Shown piece after piece: positions 42,284 to 51,398 of a DNA stretch of 64,000 nucleotides. Made by a program: the position numbers and the translations under genes. The notes under the pieces were generated by a model, which searched no databases, was not told the DNA's origin, and saw only the letters and a program-made list of their open reading frames with translations. This DNA is from Pseudomonas cremoricolorata (GTDB taxonomy: Bacteria; Pseudomonadota; Gammaproteobacteria; Pseudomonadales; Pseudomonadaceae): NCBI RefSeq assembly GCF_000759535.1, contig NZ_CP009455.1, forward strand, positions 3,906,001 through 3,970,000, given 5' to 3'. Within the stretch, counting starts at the first letter, position 1, and the number at the start of each line of letters is the position of its first letter.

Positions 42284-42682
42284 TCAAAAGACATCCATCA
42301 ACGCCGGAATCTGCATCGACAACAGTGCCATTGCCGCTGCTGTCAACGGCGTGCGTCCAAGCGCTCCTAGCCCCACCCACTTGCAGCCGGCGATTTCGTT
42401 CTGTGGCACCGGTTCTGCGCCCTCGTCGAACTGCGTAGTGAACACGTGGTGCAAGGTCGAGCCGGCAGTTATCGCGCACAGCGGCAGCAGGCCGGGCAGG
42501 CACAGACTGGTTTCTTCGCGAAGTTCACGCGCCGCGGCTTGCCTGGGCGTCTCGTTGGCCTCAATGGCACCGCCCGGGAAATTCCATTTGCCGCCCCGCT
42601 TGCGAACCAGCAGGACTTGCCTGCTGCGCAGACAGAGAATGGTCGCCCGGAGTTTAGTGTCGCTGTGCTTGTGTTCCGGCAT
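42284..42682 (-). CDS. Nudix hydrolase
   Basis: A 132-residue hydrolase of nucleoside-diphosphate derivatives. The Nudix box is complete: GGAIEANE, seven residues, then RELREETSL. Upstream strands ILCLRSRQVLLVRKRGGKWNFPGG fit the MutT fold. Substrate cannot be told from sequence; possibilities include oxidised nucleotides or NDP-sugars. Confidence 0.88.
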   Translation of the reverse strand: MPEHKHSDTKLRATILCLRSRQVLLVRKRGGKWNFPGGAIEANETPRQAAARELREETSLCLPGLLPLCAITAGSTLHHVFTTQFDEGAEPVPQNEIAGCKWVGLGALGRTPLTAAAMALLSMQIPALMDVF

Positions 42683-42860
42683 CCGTCCGCCTTGTTCGTT
42701 GAACCGTTACCTGCAACTGGCCTGTGTGGGTATCGAGCACGTCAGTGCAAACCTGTTCGAATGACACTTTCGTGAATCTTGAAGTTCAACCGTGCGCGCG
42801 GTTGGCATATGCGCAGACAGCGCTTATCGTGCTGGCACTTTTCCAGCTGAGTCGCTTGTC

Positions 42861-43325
42861 ATGAAATGGTTAACCGTCGCGCTGACCCTGTGCCTGTCCA
42901 GCAGCGCCCTCGCCGTAGACACCAGCGCCCCGCACGGCGCCTGGACCCTGCTCGATCAACATGAGCAGGCCTATACCCTCAACGATGCCACCCGCGTGCT
43001 GCTGGTGGCGCGCAGCATGTCCACCGCCAAGCTGGTCAACGCCAGCGTCGGCGAGCAGCCAGCGGGCTACCTGGAGGAACGCGGTGTAATCTACGTCGCC
43101 GACATCGAGAAAATGCCAGGGGTGGCGAAAATGGTCATGCTGCCGGCCATGCGTTCAGCCAACTACCGCATCGTCCTTGACCAGACCGGCGCCGTCGCCG
43201 GGCGCTACGGCGGTGATCGCGACAGTGTGCAATGGCTGGAACTCAAGGACGGCCAGGTGGTACGCGAACAACGCTTCAGCGAGGCCGAGCCGCTGCGTCA
43301 GGCACTGGCGCAGTTGCCGCGCTAA
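42861..43325 (+). CDS. Periplasmic thioredoxin-fold-like protein without cysteines, copy 1
   Basis: A 154-residue exported protein with signal peptide (LTVALTLCLSSSALA). The mature part has WTLLDQHEQAYTLNDATRVLLVAR and MPAMRSANYRIVLDQTGAVAGRY, a pattern like AhpC/TlpA-fold proteins, but no CxxC or peroxidatic Cys. The ATG at 42861 starts the signal peptide; the upstream frame is not coding-like. A paralogue lies at 52467-52937. The function is unknown. Confidence 0.75.
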   Translation: MKWLTVALTLCLSSSALAVDTSAPHGAWTLLDQHEQAYTLNDATRVLLVARSMSTAKLVNASVGEQPAGYLEERGVIYVADIEKMPGVAKMVMLPAMRSANYRIVLDQTGAVAGRYGGDRDSVQWLELKDGQVVREQRFSEAEPLRQALAQLPR

Positions 43326-43405
43326 GCCCTCGGGGGCGCACCGGGTACCCGGCAAGGCTCGTCTACACTTGCCGAACCTAATGCCTGACGCCCCCAAGGA
43401 CACCT

Positions 43406-44419
43406 ATGAAGACTCTCCCCGCCCTGCTTGCCGGCGCGCTGCTCAGCTTTGCCCTGTTCAGCACCGAGCGCGTCAGCGCTGCGCCTGACACCCCCATCCA
43501 TTTCGGCGCAATCGGCTGGGAAAGTGGCGCGCTGACCACTGAAGTGCTGCGTTTGATCGTCGAGCACGGCTACGGCTACCCCACCGACACCCTACCCGGC
43601 AGCACGGTGAGCATGGAGGTGGCGCTGGCGCGCAACGACCTGCAGGTGATTGCCGAGGAATGGGCCGGACGCAGTCCTGCCTGGGTCAAGGCCGAGCAGG
43701 CCGGCCAGGTCTTCGCCTTGGGTGACACGGTGAAGAATGCCGAGGAAGGCTGGTGGGTGCCCGCCTACGTGGTCAAAGGCGACCCGGCCACCGGCAAAGC
43801 GGCGCTGGCTCCCGACCTGCGCAGCGTCGAAGATCTCAAGCGCTACCCGCAACTGTTCAAAGACCCGGAAAACCCCAGCAAAGGCCGCTTCCTCAACAGC
43901 CCAAGTGGCTGGACCTCGGAAACCGTCAACAGCCAGAAGCTCAAGGCCTATGGGCTCGATGAGCTGTACAGCAACGTGCGCACCGGCTCCGGCGCCGCGC
44001 TGGATGCCGAAGTGACCTCGGCGATCAAGCTGCGCCAGCCGGTGCTGTTCTACTATTGGAGCCCAACCCCGCTGATTGGCCGCTACGACCTGGTGCGCCT
44101 GCAGGAACCGCCCTACGACGCCAGCGCCTGGGCCACCTTGACCGATGCACGCAATCCCGCGCCGCGCGGCAGTCAGTCTCTGCCGGCGAAGTTGTCGATT
44201 GGCGTGTCGAAGGCATTCCGTGAGCAGTACCCTGACCTGGTGGCCATGTTCGAGAAAGTCGACCTGCCCATCGACCTGTTGAACAAGACCCTGGCCAGCA
44301 TGAGCAGCTCACGTCAGCCCGCGCGGAACGCTGCGCAAGCCTTCCTCAAGGCCAATCCGCAGGTGTGGAAGGCCTGGTTGCCGGCTGAGCAAGCGGCCAA
44401 GGTCGAGGCCGCCCTGTGA
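43406..44419 (+). CDS. Glycine betaine/choline-type ABC substrate-binding protein (OpuAC/ProX family)
   Basis: A 337-residue periplasmic binding protein with signal peptide (LLAGALLSFALFSTERVSA). IHFGAIGWESGALTTEV and VSMEVALARNDLQVIAEEWAGRSPAW are characteristic of the quaternary-amine binding (OpuAC) family. It delivers betaine-like osmolytes or carbon sources to an ABC importer. An AAGGA site precedes the ATG. Its stop overlaps the permease start (GTGA). No ATPase gene follows. Confidence 0.88.
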   Translation: MKTLPALLAGALLSFALFSTERVSAAPDTPIHFGAIGWESGALTTEVLRLIVEHGYGYPTDTLPGSTVSMEVALARNDLQVIAEEWAGRSPAWVKAEQAGQVFALGDTVKNAEEGWWVPAYVVKGDPATGKAALAPDLRSVEDLKRYPQLFKDPENPSKGRFLNSPSGWTSETVNSQKLKAYGLDELYSNVRTGSGAALDAEVTSAIKLRQPVLFYYWSPTPLIGRYDLVRLQEPPYDASAWATLTDARNPAPRGSQSLPAKLSIGVSKAFREQYPDLVAMFEKVDLPIDLLNKTLASMSSSRQPARNAAQAFLKANPQVWKAWLPAEQAAKVEAAL

Positions 44420-45291
44420 GCGCGGGCTTCCCGCAGAGCTGGCAGTTTTCCTTCGCCGAACCCGTCAATGCCTGGGTCGACTGGCTGGTGCTGCACTATG
44501 GCGATAGCCTGCGCAGCGTGTCGAACCAGCTGCTGCGCCTGCTGGTGGGGCTTGAAGATGGACTGCGCTGGCTGCCGTGGTGGCTGATCGTTACAGTGGT
44601 CGGCGTACTGGCCTGGCACGCCAGTCGCAGTTGGCTGCGTGCGCTGGTGCTGATGGGCCTGGTCACGGCCATCGGCATGCTCGGGCTGTGGGACAAACTG
44701 CTGCAGACCCTGGCCTTGGTGCTGGTCAGCACCGGGCTGTGCGTGCTGGTCGGGGTGCCGCTGGGCATTCTCCTGGCCACCCGTTCGCTGGCCCGCCGCC
44801 TGCTGTTACCGGTGCTGGACGTGATGCAGACGCTGCCCGCGTTCGTGTACCTGATTCCAGTGCTGATGCTGTTCGGCCTGGGCAAGGTGCCGGCCGTGTT
44901 CGCCACCCTGGTGTATGCCTTGCCGCCATTGGTGCGCCTCACCCATCTGGGCCTGGCGCAGATCGATCCTTCATTGCTCAAGGCCGCCCAGGGGCTGGGT
45001 GCCAGCCGCTGGCAGGGTCTGCGGCAGGTTGCCTTGCCCCTGGCCCTGCCGAGCATCATGGCCGGGCTCAACCAGTCAGTGATGATGGCGCTGTCGATGG
45101 TGGTGGTGGCCTCGATGATCGGTGCGCGGGGTCTGGGCGAGGACGTGCTGGCCGGCATCCAGACCCTCAACGTCGGCCAGGGTCTTGAAGCGGGGCTTGC
45201 GATCGTGGCGCTGGCGATGGTCATCGACCGCATCAGCCAAGGCTATGGCAGCGCCAAGGTCGAGGGTGAGCGCGTGCGCGACCACCGTTGA
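44416..45291 (+). CDS. ABC transporter permease, ProW/OpuAB type
   Basis: A 291-residue inner-membrane permease with about six helices. The coupling loop AAQGLGASRWQGLRQVALPLALPSIMAGLNQ contains the EAA-like motif for ATPase contact. It starts at GTG overlapping the binding-protein stop codon, showing translational coupling. The expected proV-like ATPase is absent downstream, where a CAP-domain gene follows after 176 bases. It must borrow an ATPase encoded elsewhere or be part of a partly deleted operon. Confidence 0.88.
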   Translation: MSAGFPQSWQFSFAEPVNAWVDWLVLHYGDSLRSVSNQLLRLLVGLEDGLRWLPWWLIVTVVGVLAWHASRSWLRALVLMGLVTAIGMLGLWDKLLQTLALVLVSTGLCVLVGVPLGILLATRSLARRLLLPVLDVMQTLPAFVYLIPVLMLFGLGKVPAVFATLVYALPPLVRLTHLGLAQIDPSLLKAAQGLGASRWQGLRQVALPLALPSIMAGLNQSVMMALSMVVVASMIGARGLGEDVLAGIQTLNVGQGLEAGLAIVALAMVIDRISQGYGSAKVEGERVRDHR

Positions 45292-45467
45292 CCTCACGCC
45301 TGGCCGCCGTTGCACTTTTTCCCCCATGACCGGTCTACTGCCTTCTGCGCCGCTTATCCAGCGGCTGTTTTCATGCCGCTGCACAGCACAGGCCAAACGC
45401 CGTGGGCTTGTGTAGGATGGGCAGCGCGGCCTTTCGAGGCAGTGCTGCCAGTCATAGGGAGATCATC

Positions 45468-46328
45468 ATGCGCGTTCTGTCACTCGCGGCCCGTTGCGCC
45501 GCACTGTCGCTTGGTCTGACCCTGTCGACCCAGGGCCTGGCCGCCAGCGGCGAAGAAGCGCAGCTGATCGAGACGATCAACACCTGGCGCAGCCAGGCTC
45601 AGCCTTGCGGGGGTGAAGCCTCGCTGGAGCTGCCGCCGCTCAACAGCGACACCCGCCTGGCACTGTCGCCCGAGGGCACCCGCGATCTGCAACAGGCCAT
45701 GAGCCGCGCCGCCTACCCGATGGTCAACGTCCAGGCCATCAGCCTCTCGGGCCCGCGCGATGCCAATGCGGCCATGAACGTCATCAAGGAAAGCTTCTGC
45801 CAGGTAGTGCTCGACCCGCAGTTCGTCGACATCGGCGTCAGCCAGGAAGGCCGTGACTGGCGCATCGTCCTGGCCCGGCCGCTGCTCAGCGGTCGCCTGG
45901 GCGACTGGCAGGCCGAGGGGCAAAAGTTGCTGCAGGAAGTCAATGCCGCGCGCAAGCTGCCCCGCCAATGTGGCGGTCAACCCTTTGCCGAAGCCGCGCC
46001 GCTGCAATGGAGCGAAGTTCTGGCCACAGTGGCGGCCAGTCATACCCGGGCCATGGCCAATCAGAATTTCTTCGACCATATCGACCGCGACGGCCGCACG
46101 CCTGGCGACCGCGCTGAACTGGCCGGTTACCTGTACCAGCAGATCGGCGAAAACATTGCCGCTGGTCGTGACACCCCGCGCAAGGTGGTCGATGGCTGGC
46201 TGGCCAGCCCTGGCCACTGCGCCACGCTGATGAACCCTGAGTTCCACGAGATGGGCGCTGCGTATGCGGTGGATCCGAAAAGCGATGCGGGGATTTACTG
46301 GACGGGGTTGTTCGGTACGGCGCAGTAG
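45468..46328 (+). CDS. Exported CAP-domain protein with two CAP modules
   Basis: A 286-residue secreted or periplasmic protein with signal peptide (LAARCAALSLGLTLSTQGLAA). The C-terminal CAP/SCP domain is clear: HTRAMANQNFFDHIDRDG, GENIAAG, VDGWLASPGHCATLMNPEF and a final WTGLFG. The N-terminal half repeats the frame in degenerate form, with LIETINTWRSQAQPCGG mirroring LLQEVNAARKLPRQCGG and lacking the HxxxF-type active residues. A GGGAG site fixes the ATG at 45468. CAP proteins act in cell-envelope or lipid binding; the role here is unknown. Confidence 0.85.
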   Translation: MRVLSLAARCAALSLGLTLSTQGLAASGEEAQLIETINTWRSQAQPCGGEASLELPPLNSDTRLALSPEGTRDLQQAMSRAAYPMVNVQAISLSGPRDANAAMNVIKESFCQVVLDPQFVDIGVSQEGRDWRIVLARPLLSGRLGDWQAEGQKLLQEVNAARKLPRQCGGQPFAEAAPLQWSEVLATVAASHTRAMANQNFFDHIDRDGRTPGDRAELAGYLYQQIGENIAAGRDTPRKVVDGWLASPGHCATLMNPEFHEMGAAYAVDPKSDAGIYWTGLFGTAQ

Positions 46329-46359
46329 CAGGCCGGGGAGATTTTAGTGCATCAAGCGC

Positions 46360-46412
46360 TTCGCGGCTTGCGCCGTTCCTACAAGGGGGGGTAGGAGCGG
46401 CGCGGGCCGCGA
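46360..46412. repeat. REP-type palindrome
   Basis: TTCGCGGCTTGCGCCGTTCCTAC (46360 onward) and its imperfect complement GTAGGAGCGGCGCGGGCCGCGAA (46391 onward) flank a G-rich centre. The TCCTAC/GTAGGA ends with CGCGGC arms are typical of P. putida REP sequences. It lies between the convergent CAP-domain and metallothionein genes and may serve as a transcription end. Confidence 0.75.
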
Positions 46413-46428
46413 AAACGCTCAAGGTGCG

Positions 46429-46608
46429 TCAGTGCCCATGGGGCGCGGAGGCACCTTTGGCGCAGCCACAACCGCCTTGCTCACAGGCCTGGCCGTTGGC
46501 ATGGCCGCTGGCACAGGCTTCACAGCAGTAACGACGCCCGTCACGTTCGACGGCATTGGCACCCAGGCTGCAGGAGCAGTGTGGACAGGCACAGGTTTGC
46601 TGGTTCAT
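46429..46608 (-). CDS. Bacterial metallothionein
   Basis: A 59-residue protein with ten Cys (CACPHCSC at 6-13, CC at 28-29, C32, C42, C47 and C49) and several His. This is the cyanobacterial SmtA/pseudomonad metallothionein pattern, including VERDGRRYCCEACASGHANGQ. It binds zinc, cadmium or copper in the cytoplasm. A GAGGA site sits 7 bases before the ATG, within the 20-base gap after the acidic protein gene, so both are in one operon. It is below common ORF-length cut-offs and easily missed. Confidence 0.9.
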   Translation of the reverse strand: MNQQTCACPHCSCSLGANAVERDGRRYCCEACASGHANGQACEQGGCGCAKGASAPHGH

Positions 46609-46628
46609 GACGTTATCCTCAGGTTGTC

Positions 46629-47093
46629 TTACGCATCATCCCGGTTGTCCGGGGTGTCTTCTTGCTCAGACCATGGCTTGCCATCCAGCGGATGGCGATG
46701 AGCCAATTCGGCTTCATCAAGCCCGGTACCCGCACCGATTTCATCGGCTGGCACTTCACGCAGGTCTTGATCGGCCGGGCCGCCGTTGCCTGGCTCGTAA
46801 GGATCACGTGCACCGGTTTCATCGAACAACGTTCCGGGACTCAGATCATCGTCGGTGACGCCATCCTCATGCTCGCCTTCAGTCAGGGCTTCCCCGCCGC
46901 TCATGCCGAAATTGGCGACTCGCTGTTCAGGGTAGTCCTGCTCGACCTCGCGCGCTGACAGTTCGTCGCCAATACGTCCCTGCGGCCCTTGGGCGCGGTC
47001 TGAGAAGTCCAGTTCATGCACGCTGCCCATGCGGTCGTCGAGATTGTCTAGCTCGGCAGGGACAGGGGTAGTGGTGTCGTCTTTGTGGGCCAT
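46629..47093 (-). CDS. Acidic hydrophilic conserved protein
   Basis: A 154-residue strongly acidic protein (many Asp/Glu, Gly, Pro) with no cysteine or hydrophobic core, probably intrinsically disordered. Pseudomonads carry homologues sometimes labelled as HPr/PTS-related, without support. It begins MAHKDDTTTPVPAELDNLDD. It is followed after 20 bases by the metallothionein gene on the same strand and is divergent from ligD. A role in stress is possible; no motif proves it. Confidence 0.72.
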   Translation of the reverse strand: MAHKDDTTTPVPAELDNLDDRMGSVHELDFSDRAQGPQGRIGDELSAREVEQDYPEQRVANFGMSGGEALTEGEHEDGVTDDDLSPGTLFDETGARDPYEPGNGGPADQDLREVPADEIGAGTGLDEAELAHRHPLDGKPWSEQEDTPDNRDDA

Positions 47094-47248
47094 GCTGGCT
47101 ACTCCATCCGGTCAGGTATGAATGGTCGACTGCGCACCGATTGGGATAATTCAGTTTTCCTGCAACCCAGCAATTGTTTGAACTCCCCTGTCCACCCCCG
47201 GCTCCCAACCCTGACAGCTGTTCGCTGAACCTCCCGGAGCCTTGTCGT

Positions 47249-49711
47249 ATGGCCAAGCCGTTGAACGAGTACCAGCGCAAGCGTGATTTCAGTGCTACGC
47301 CGGAACCTACGGGCAAGCGCGGTCGGTCCGGCAAGGCGCAAGCCCTGCAGTTCTGCATTCAAAAACACGATGCCAGCCACCTGCATTACGATTTTCGTCT
47401 GGAGCTGGGCGGCACGCTCAAAAGCTGGGCGGTACCCAAGGGCCCATCGCTCGACCCTGGGCAAAAGCGCCTGGCCGTGCACGTCGAAGACCACCCGCTG
47501 GACTATGCCAGCTTCGAAGGGCATATCCCGGAAGGCCATTATGGTGCCGGTGACGTGATCGTCTGGGATCGCGGCATCTGGGAACCCCAAGGCGATGCCC
47601 TGGCGGGCTACGCCAAAGGCAAGCTGCAGTTTCGGCTGCACGGCGAAAAGCTCTCAGGCCTGTGGAATCTGTTTCGCACCCGCCTGGCCGGCAAGAAGGA
47701 GCAATGGCTACTGGTCAAGTCCGATGACGAGCATGCCCGCAGCGAGCACGACTACAGCGTGGTCGAAGCACTTCCAGACAGCGTGCTCAGCGAGCGCACC
47801 CTCGCCTCCAGTCACCCCGAACCCAAACGCACCCAACCCGCCGCTCGCGCTCGGCGCAAGACCGACAACGCCACCCTTCCCGCCATCCTCAAGCCACAAC
47901 TGGCGACGCTGGTGGAAGCTGCACCCAGCGGCGATTGGCGTTATGAGGTCAAGTTCGACGGCTACCGCCTGCTGGCACGAATCGATGGCAAGGATGTGCG
48001 GTTGTTCACCCGTAACGGCCACGACTGGAGCGCCAGGCTGCCGCGCCAGATCGACGCCTTGCGCGCACTCAAGCTCACGTCGGGGTGGCTCGACGGTGAA
48101 GTGGTGGTGGCCGATGAAAACGGCGTGGCGGACTTTCAGGCCCTGCAGAACGCCTTCGACAGCAACCAGGCCGACGGCCTCACCTACTACCTGTTCGACG
48201 CCCTCTGGCTGAATGGCGACGACCTGCGTGAGCAACCCCTGCACGCTCGCCGCGCCGCCTTGCAACGGCTGCTTGAGTCGCAACCCAGCGACACCTTGCG
48301 CTATTCCGAGGACTTCGAAGGGCCGGTCGACTCGCTGCTGGCCAGCGCCTGCGAGCTGTCCCTGGAAGGCTTGATCGGCAAGCGGGCGGACAGCCCTTAC
48401 CGCAGCCGTCGCAGTCAGGACTGGATCAAGCTCAAGTGCCAGCGCCGGCAAGAGTTCGTCATCGTCGGCTACACCGACCCCAAAGGCAGTCGCGAAGGTT
48501 TCGGCGCGCTGCTGCTGGCGCTGCACGATGACAGCGGCGCGCTGCGCTACGCCGGCCGGGTCGGCACCGGTTTCAGCAGCCAGAGCCTGACGCAGATTCA
48601 TGCTCGCCTGCGACGGCTGCACAGCAGCAAGCCGGCCTTGCAACGACCGCCTACCGGGGCAGCAGCACGGGGCGTTCACTGGCTGCGCCCGCGATTGCTG
48701 GCCGAGGTGTCGTACGCGCAGATCACCCGCGCCGGCAGCGTCCGGCATGCGGTGTTTCATGGCCTGCGCGACGATAAGCCGGCCAAGGCCATCGACCTCG
48801 AACGCCCCGCTCCGAGCCCATCGAAACACGCCACGCTCGCCACCGTGCAGCTGACTCACCCCGAGCGGGTCATCGACCCCAGCACGGGCACTACCAAGCA
48901 ACAGGTTGCCGAGTACTACGCCGCCGTGGCGGGTTGGCTATTGCCGCACATCGAGCAGCGTCCAGTGGCCTTGGTGCGCGCCCCAGAGGGCCTCGACGGC
49001 GAGCTGTTCTTCCAGAAGCACGCCGCCCAGCTGCACCTGCCGGATAGTCACAGCTACAGCAAGCAACAGGCAGGCCAGGCGGCGATGACTTTGGACAGCA
49101 GCGCCGCGCTGCTGACCGCGGTGCAAATGAACACCCTGGAGTTGCACAGCTGGAACGCCACCGGCAAGTCGTTCGAGCGGCCCGATCGTTTCGTGCTCGA
49201 CCTCGATCCCGACCCGGCGCTGCCGTGGAAGGCAATGCTGCAGGCCACCGAACTGACCCTCACATTGCTCGATACCCTGGGCCTTACGGCGTTCATCAAG
49301 ACCAGCGGTGGTAAGGGCCTGCACGTAATCGTGCCCCTGACTCGCCGCGCTGGCTGGGATGACGTGAAGCATTTCAGCCACGCCATCGTCAGTCACCTGG
49401 CCGAGCTGTTCCCCGAGCGCCTGACCGATGTGTCGGGGCCGAAGAATCGCGTCGGTAAAATCTTCATCGACTACCTGCGCAATGGGCTAGGTGCCACCAC
49501 GGTGTGCGCCTACTCACTGCGCGCACGCCCCGGTTTGGCAGCGTCGGTACCGGTCAGCCGCGAAGAACTGCCGCGCCTCAAGGGCGCCGACCAATGGACC
49601 ATCGCCACCCTGCTCAAGCGCCTGGACAGCGTGGACGATCCGTGGGCGACGATGCCCGCTACTCGCCAATCCATCACCCGGCGCATGCGCCAGCAGCTGG
49701 GGTTGGCGTAA
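47249..49711 (+). CDS. ligD: ATP-dependent DNA ligase D
   Basis: An 820-residue multifunctional end-joining enzyme. Order: 3'-phosphoesterase (about 1-200, with HYDFRLELGG and GAGDVIVWDRG), ATP-dependent ligase (about 215-520, with the lysine motif EVKFDGYRLL near 233) and a primase-polymerase of the LigD type (about 545-820, with metal motif DLDPDP near 648). It repairs double-strand breaks together with Ku. No ku gene is in the window. The ATG at 47249 has a GGAG site. The next gene overlaps its stop by one base (TAATG), so it heads a four-gene operon. Confidence 0.95.
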   Translation: MAKPLNEYQRKRDFSATPEPTGKRGRSGKAQALQFCIQKHDASHLHYDFRLELGGTLKSWAVPKGPSLDPGQKRLAVHVEDHPLDYASFEGHIPEGHYGAGDVIVWDRGIWEPQGDALAGYAKGKLQFRLHGEKLSGLWNLFRTRLAGKKEQWLLVKSDDEHARSEHDYSVVEALPDSVLSERTLASSHPEPKRTQPAARARRKTDNATLPAILKPQLATLVEAAPSGDWRYEVKFDGYRLLARIDGKDVRLFTRNGHDWSARLPRQIDALRALKLTSGWLDGEVVVADENGVADFQALQNAFDSNQADGLTYYLFDALWLNGDDLREQPLHARRAALQRLLESQPSDTLRYSEDFEGPVDSLLASACELSLEGLIGKRADSPYRSRRSQDWIKLKCQRRQEFVIVGYTDPKGSREGFGALLLALHDDSGALRYAGRVGTGFSSQSLTQIHARLRRLHSSKPALQRPPTGAAARGVHWLRPRLLAEVSYAQITRAGSVRHAVFHGLRDDKPAKAIDLERPAPSPSKHATLATVQLTHPERVIDPSTGTTKQQVAEYYAAVAGWLLPHIEQRPVALVRAPEGLDGELFFQKHAAQLHLPDSHSYSKQQAGQAAMTLDSSAALLTAVQMNTLELHSWNATGKSFERPDRFVLDLDPDPALPWKAMLQATELTLTLLDTLGLTAFIKTSGGKGLHVIVPLTRRAGWDDVKHFSHAIVSHLAELFPERLTDVSGPKNRVGKIFIDYLRNGLGATTVCAYSLRARPGLAASVPVSREELPRLKGADQWTIATLLKRLDSVDDPWATMPATRQSITRRMRQQLGLA

Positions 49712-50802
49712 TGAACGCCGCCTCGCCCACCCGCTTTCGTGCCGGAGCCGAACCCATGCCGCCCACCTCTGATGCCAGCGACACTCGCCTGCTGCACTGC
49801 CTCGAACCCTTTTTCCAGGCAAGCCTGCCGGGTCCGATCGAGCCCCTGCTCACCGGGCGTCTGCGCATGCTGGCGGGTGAAGGTCTGGACCAGTTGCCAC
49901 TGCCCGGTGCCGGTCAGACGCTGGCGCGCTGGCGCTCCCTGGCGTACGTAGGCGGGGCCGACCTGGCCTTGACCAAGCTCTACGAGGGGCATACGGATGC
50001 CCTGGCCATTCTGGCCGAATGCGCCGCCAGCGAGCTGGCGCAGCCGCCGCAGATCTGGGGCGTGTGGGCTGCCGAACCGCCGGCCGCGCGGGTACGGATC
50101 GTCGCCCGCGGGGGGCGCGACGTTACGCTGACTGGGCGCAAGGCCTGGTGCTCTGGCGCCGCGCTGATCGACTGCGCCTTGCTCACGGCCTGGGATCAAG
50201 ACCTGCGACCGCACCTGGTCGCAGTCAGGCTCGACGCGCCGGGCATCGAAATCCGCAGCGATGCCTGGCAGGCGGTGGGCATGGCCGGGTCGGCGAGCCT
50301 TGAAATCGATTTCACAGGCTGCTCGGCGACCTTGGTCGGCAGCCCCGGCCAGTACCTGAGCCGTGCCGGCTTCTGGCACGGCGGCGGCGGCATCGCCGCC
50401 TGCTGGTATGGCGCGGCGCGGTCGCTGGCCGAGTACCTGCGCGAGCACTGCCGCAAACCCCACAGTGACGCCCATGCCCACGCCCATCTGGGTGCCGTGG
50501 ACGTGGCCTTGAACGCTGCCGCCCACAGCCTGCGAGCGTGTGCGCTGCACATCGACGCGCAGCCACGCGCCACTGCCGAGCTGCCCGTACGTCAGCTGCG
50601 GGCAGTGGTCGAGCAGGCGGCCGAGCAGGTCATCCAGCATGTCGGCAGAGCCCTGGGCGCCACGCCCTTCTGCCGCAATCACCATTTCGCCCGCCTGAGT
50701 GCCGATCTACCGGTGTTTCTCAGGCAGAGCCACGCCGAACGCGACCTCGCCGTGCTGGGCCAACAGGTCGCAGACCTTTCCACAGGAGCGTGGGATCTAT
50801 GA
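49711..50802 (+). CDS. Acyl-CoA dehydrogenase-like flavoprotein
   Basis: A 363-residue acyl-CoA dehydrogenase-fold protein. The middle part with LTGRKAWCSGAALIDCALLTAW resembles the FAD-binding beta domain, and the C-terminal helices include the FWHGGGGIAACWYGAARSLAEYL segment. The usual catalytic Glu is not obvious, so catalysis on acyl-CoA is unproven. It starts within the ligD stop codon; an alternative ATG is at 49756. In related pseudomonads such genes accompany PIG-L deacetylase, methyltransferase and glycosyltransferase genes; the PIG-L gene is absent here. Confidence 0.8.
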   Translation: MNAASPTRFRAGAEPMPPTSDASDTRLLHCLEPFFQASLPGPIEPLLTGRLRMLAGEGLDQLPLPGAGQTLARWRSLAYVGGADLALTKLYEGHTDALAILAECAASELAQPPQIWGVWAAEPPAARVRIVARGGRDVTLTGRKAWCSGAALIDCALLTAWDQDLRPHLVAVRLDAPGIEIRSDAWQAVGMAGSASLEIDFTGCSATLVGSPGQYLSRAGFWHGGGGIAACWYGAARSLAEYLREHCRKPHSDAHAHAHLGAVDVALNAAAHSLRACALHIDAQPRATAELPVRQLRAVVEQAAEQVIQHVGRALGATPFCRNHHFARLSADLPVFLRQSHAERDLAVLGQQVADLSTGAWDL

Positions 50803-51398
50803 GTATCGATGCGCAGTATTTCGCCGAGCTCTATGCAGGTGATGAAGACCCTTGGGCGTTTCGCACCCGCTGGTACGAACGGCGCAAGCGTGAGCTGATC
50901 ATGGCCTGCCTGCCCCGTCAGTTCTTCGAACGGATCTTCGAGCCGGCCTGCGCCAATGGCGAGCTCAGTGCCCTGCTCGCCGAACGCTGCGCGCGCCTGG
51001 TGTGTCAGGACCTGAACACCACCGCGGTGAGCCTGGCCCGCCAGCGCTTGGCCGGTTTCAGCCACGCCAGCGTCGAGCTGGGGCGCTTGCCGGCCGACTG
51101 GCCAGGCGAGCGCTTCGACCTGATCGTGCTCGGCGAGATCGGCTATTACCTGGATGCCGACGATTGGCTGCGGGTCATCGAGCAGTCACTGAGCAGCCTC
51201 ACCGAAGACGGCGGCCTGCTGGCCTGTCATTGGCGCCACCCTATCGACGGCTGTCCCCAAGATGGCCAGCAGGTGCACGCCATGCTCGAACAGCACCTGC
51301 CGTTGCACCGCTTGCTGCTGCACGACGAAGCCGATTTTCAGCTGGCCTACTGGACATGCCGCCCACGGGCCATCGACCTCGAAGAGAGGTGCCTATGA
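50799..51398 (+). CDS. SAM-dependent methyltransferase, NodS-like
   Basis: A 199-residue class I methyltransferase of the NodS type. Its N-terminus YFAELYAGDEDPWAFRTRWYERRKR is typical; the SAM site is FEPACANGELSALLAERC, a variant of the E/DxGxGxG motif, followed by FDLIVLGEIGYYL. NodS methylates an amino-sugar backbone in rhizobia. It overlaps the acyl-CoA dehydrogenase gene by ATGA and the glycosyltransferase gene by four bases, showing tight translational coupling. The acceptor is unknown. Confidence 0.85.
   Translation: MSIDAQYFAELYAGDEDPWAFRTRWYERRKRELIMACLPRQFFERIFEPACANGELSALLAERCARLVCQDLNTTAVSLARQRLAGFSHASVELGRLPADWPGERFDLIVLGEIGYYLDADDWLRVIEQSLSSLTEDGGLLACHWRHPIDGCPQDGQQVHAMLEQHLPLHRLLLHDEADFQLAYWTCRPRAIDLEERCL

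Noticed and set aside
43341..43352. CCGGGTACCCGG palindrome
   Set aside because: A 12-base perfect dyad without loop or U-run; GC-rich restriction-like dyads are expected by chance in this genome.
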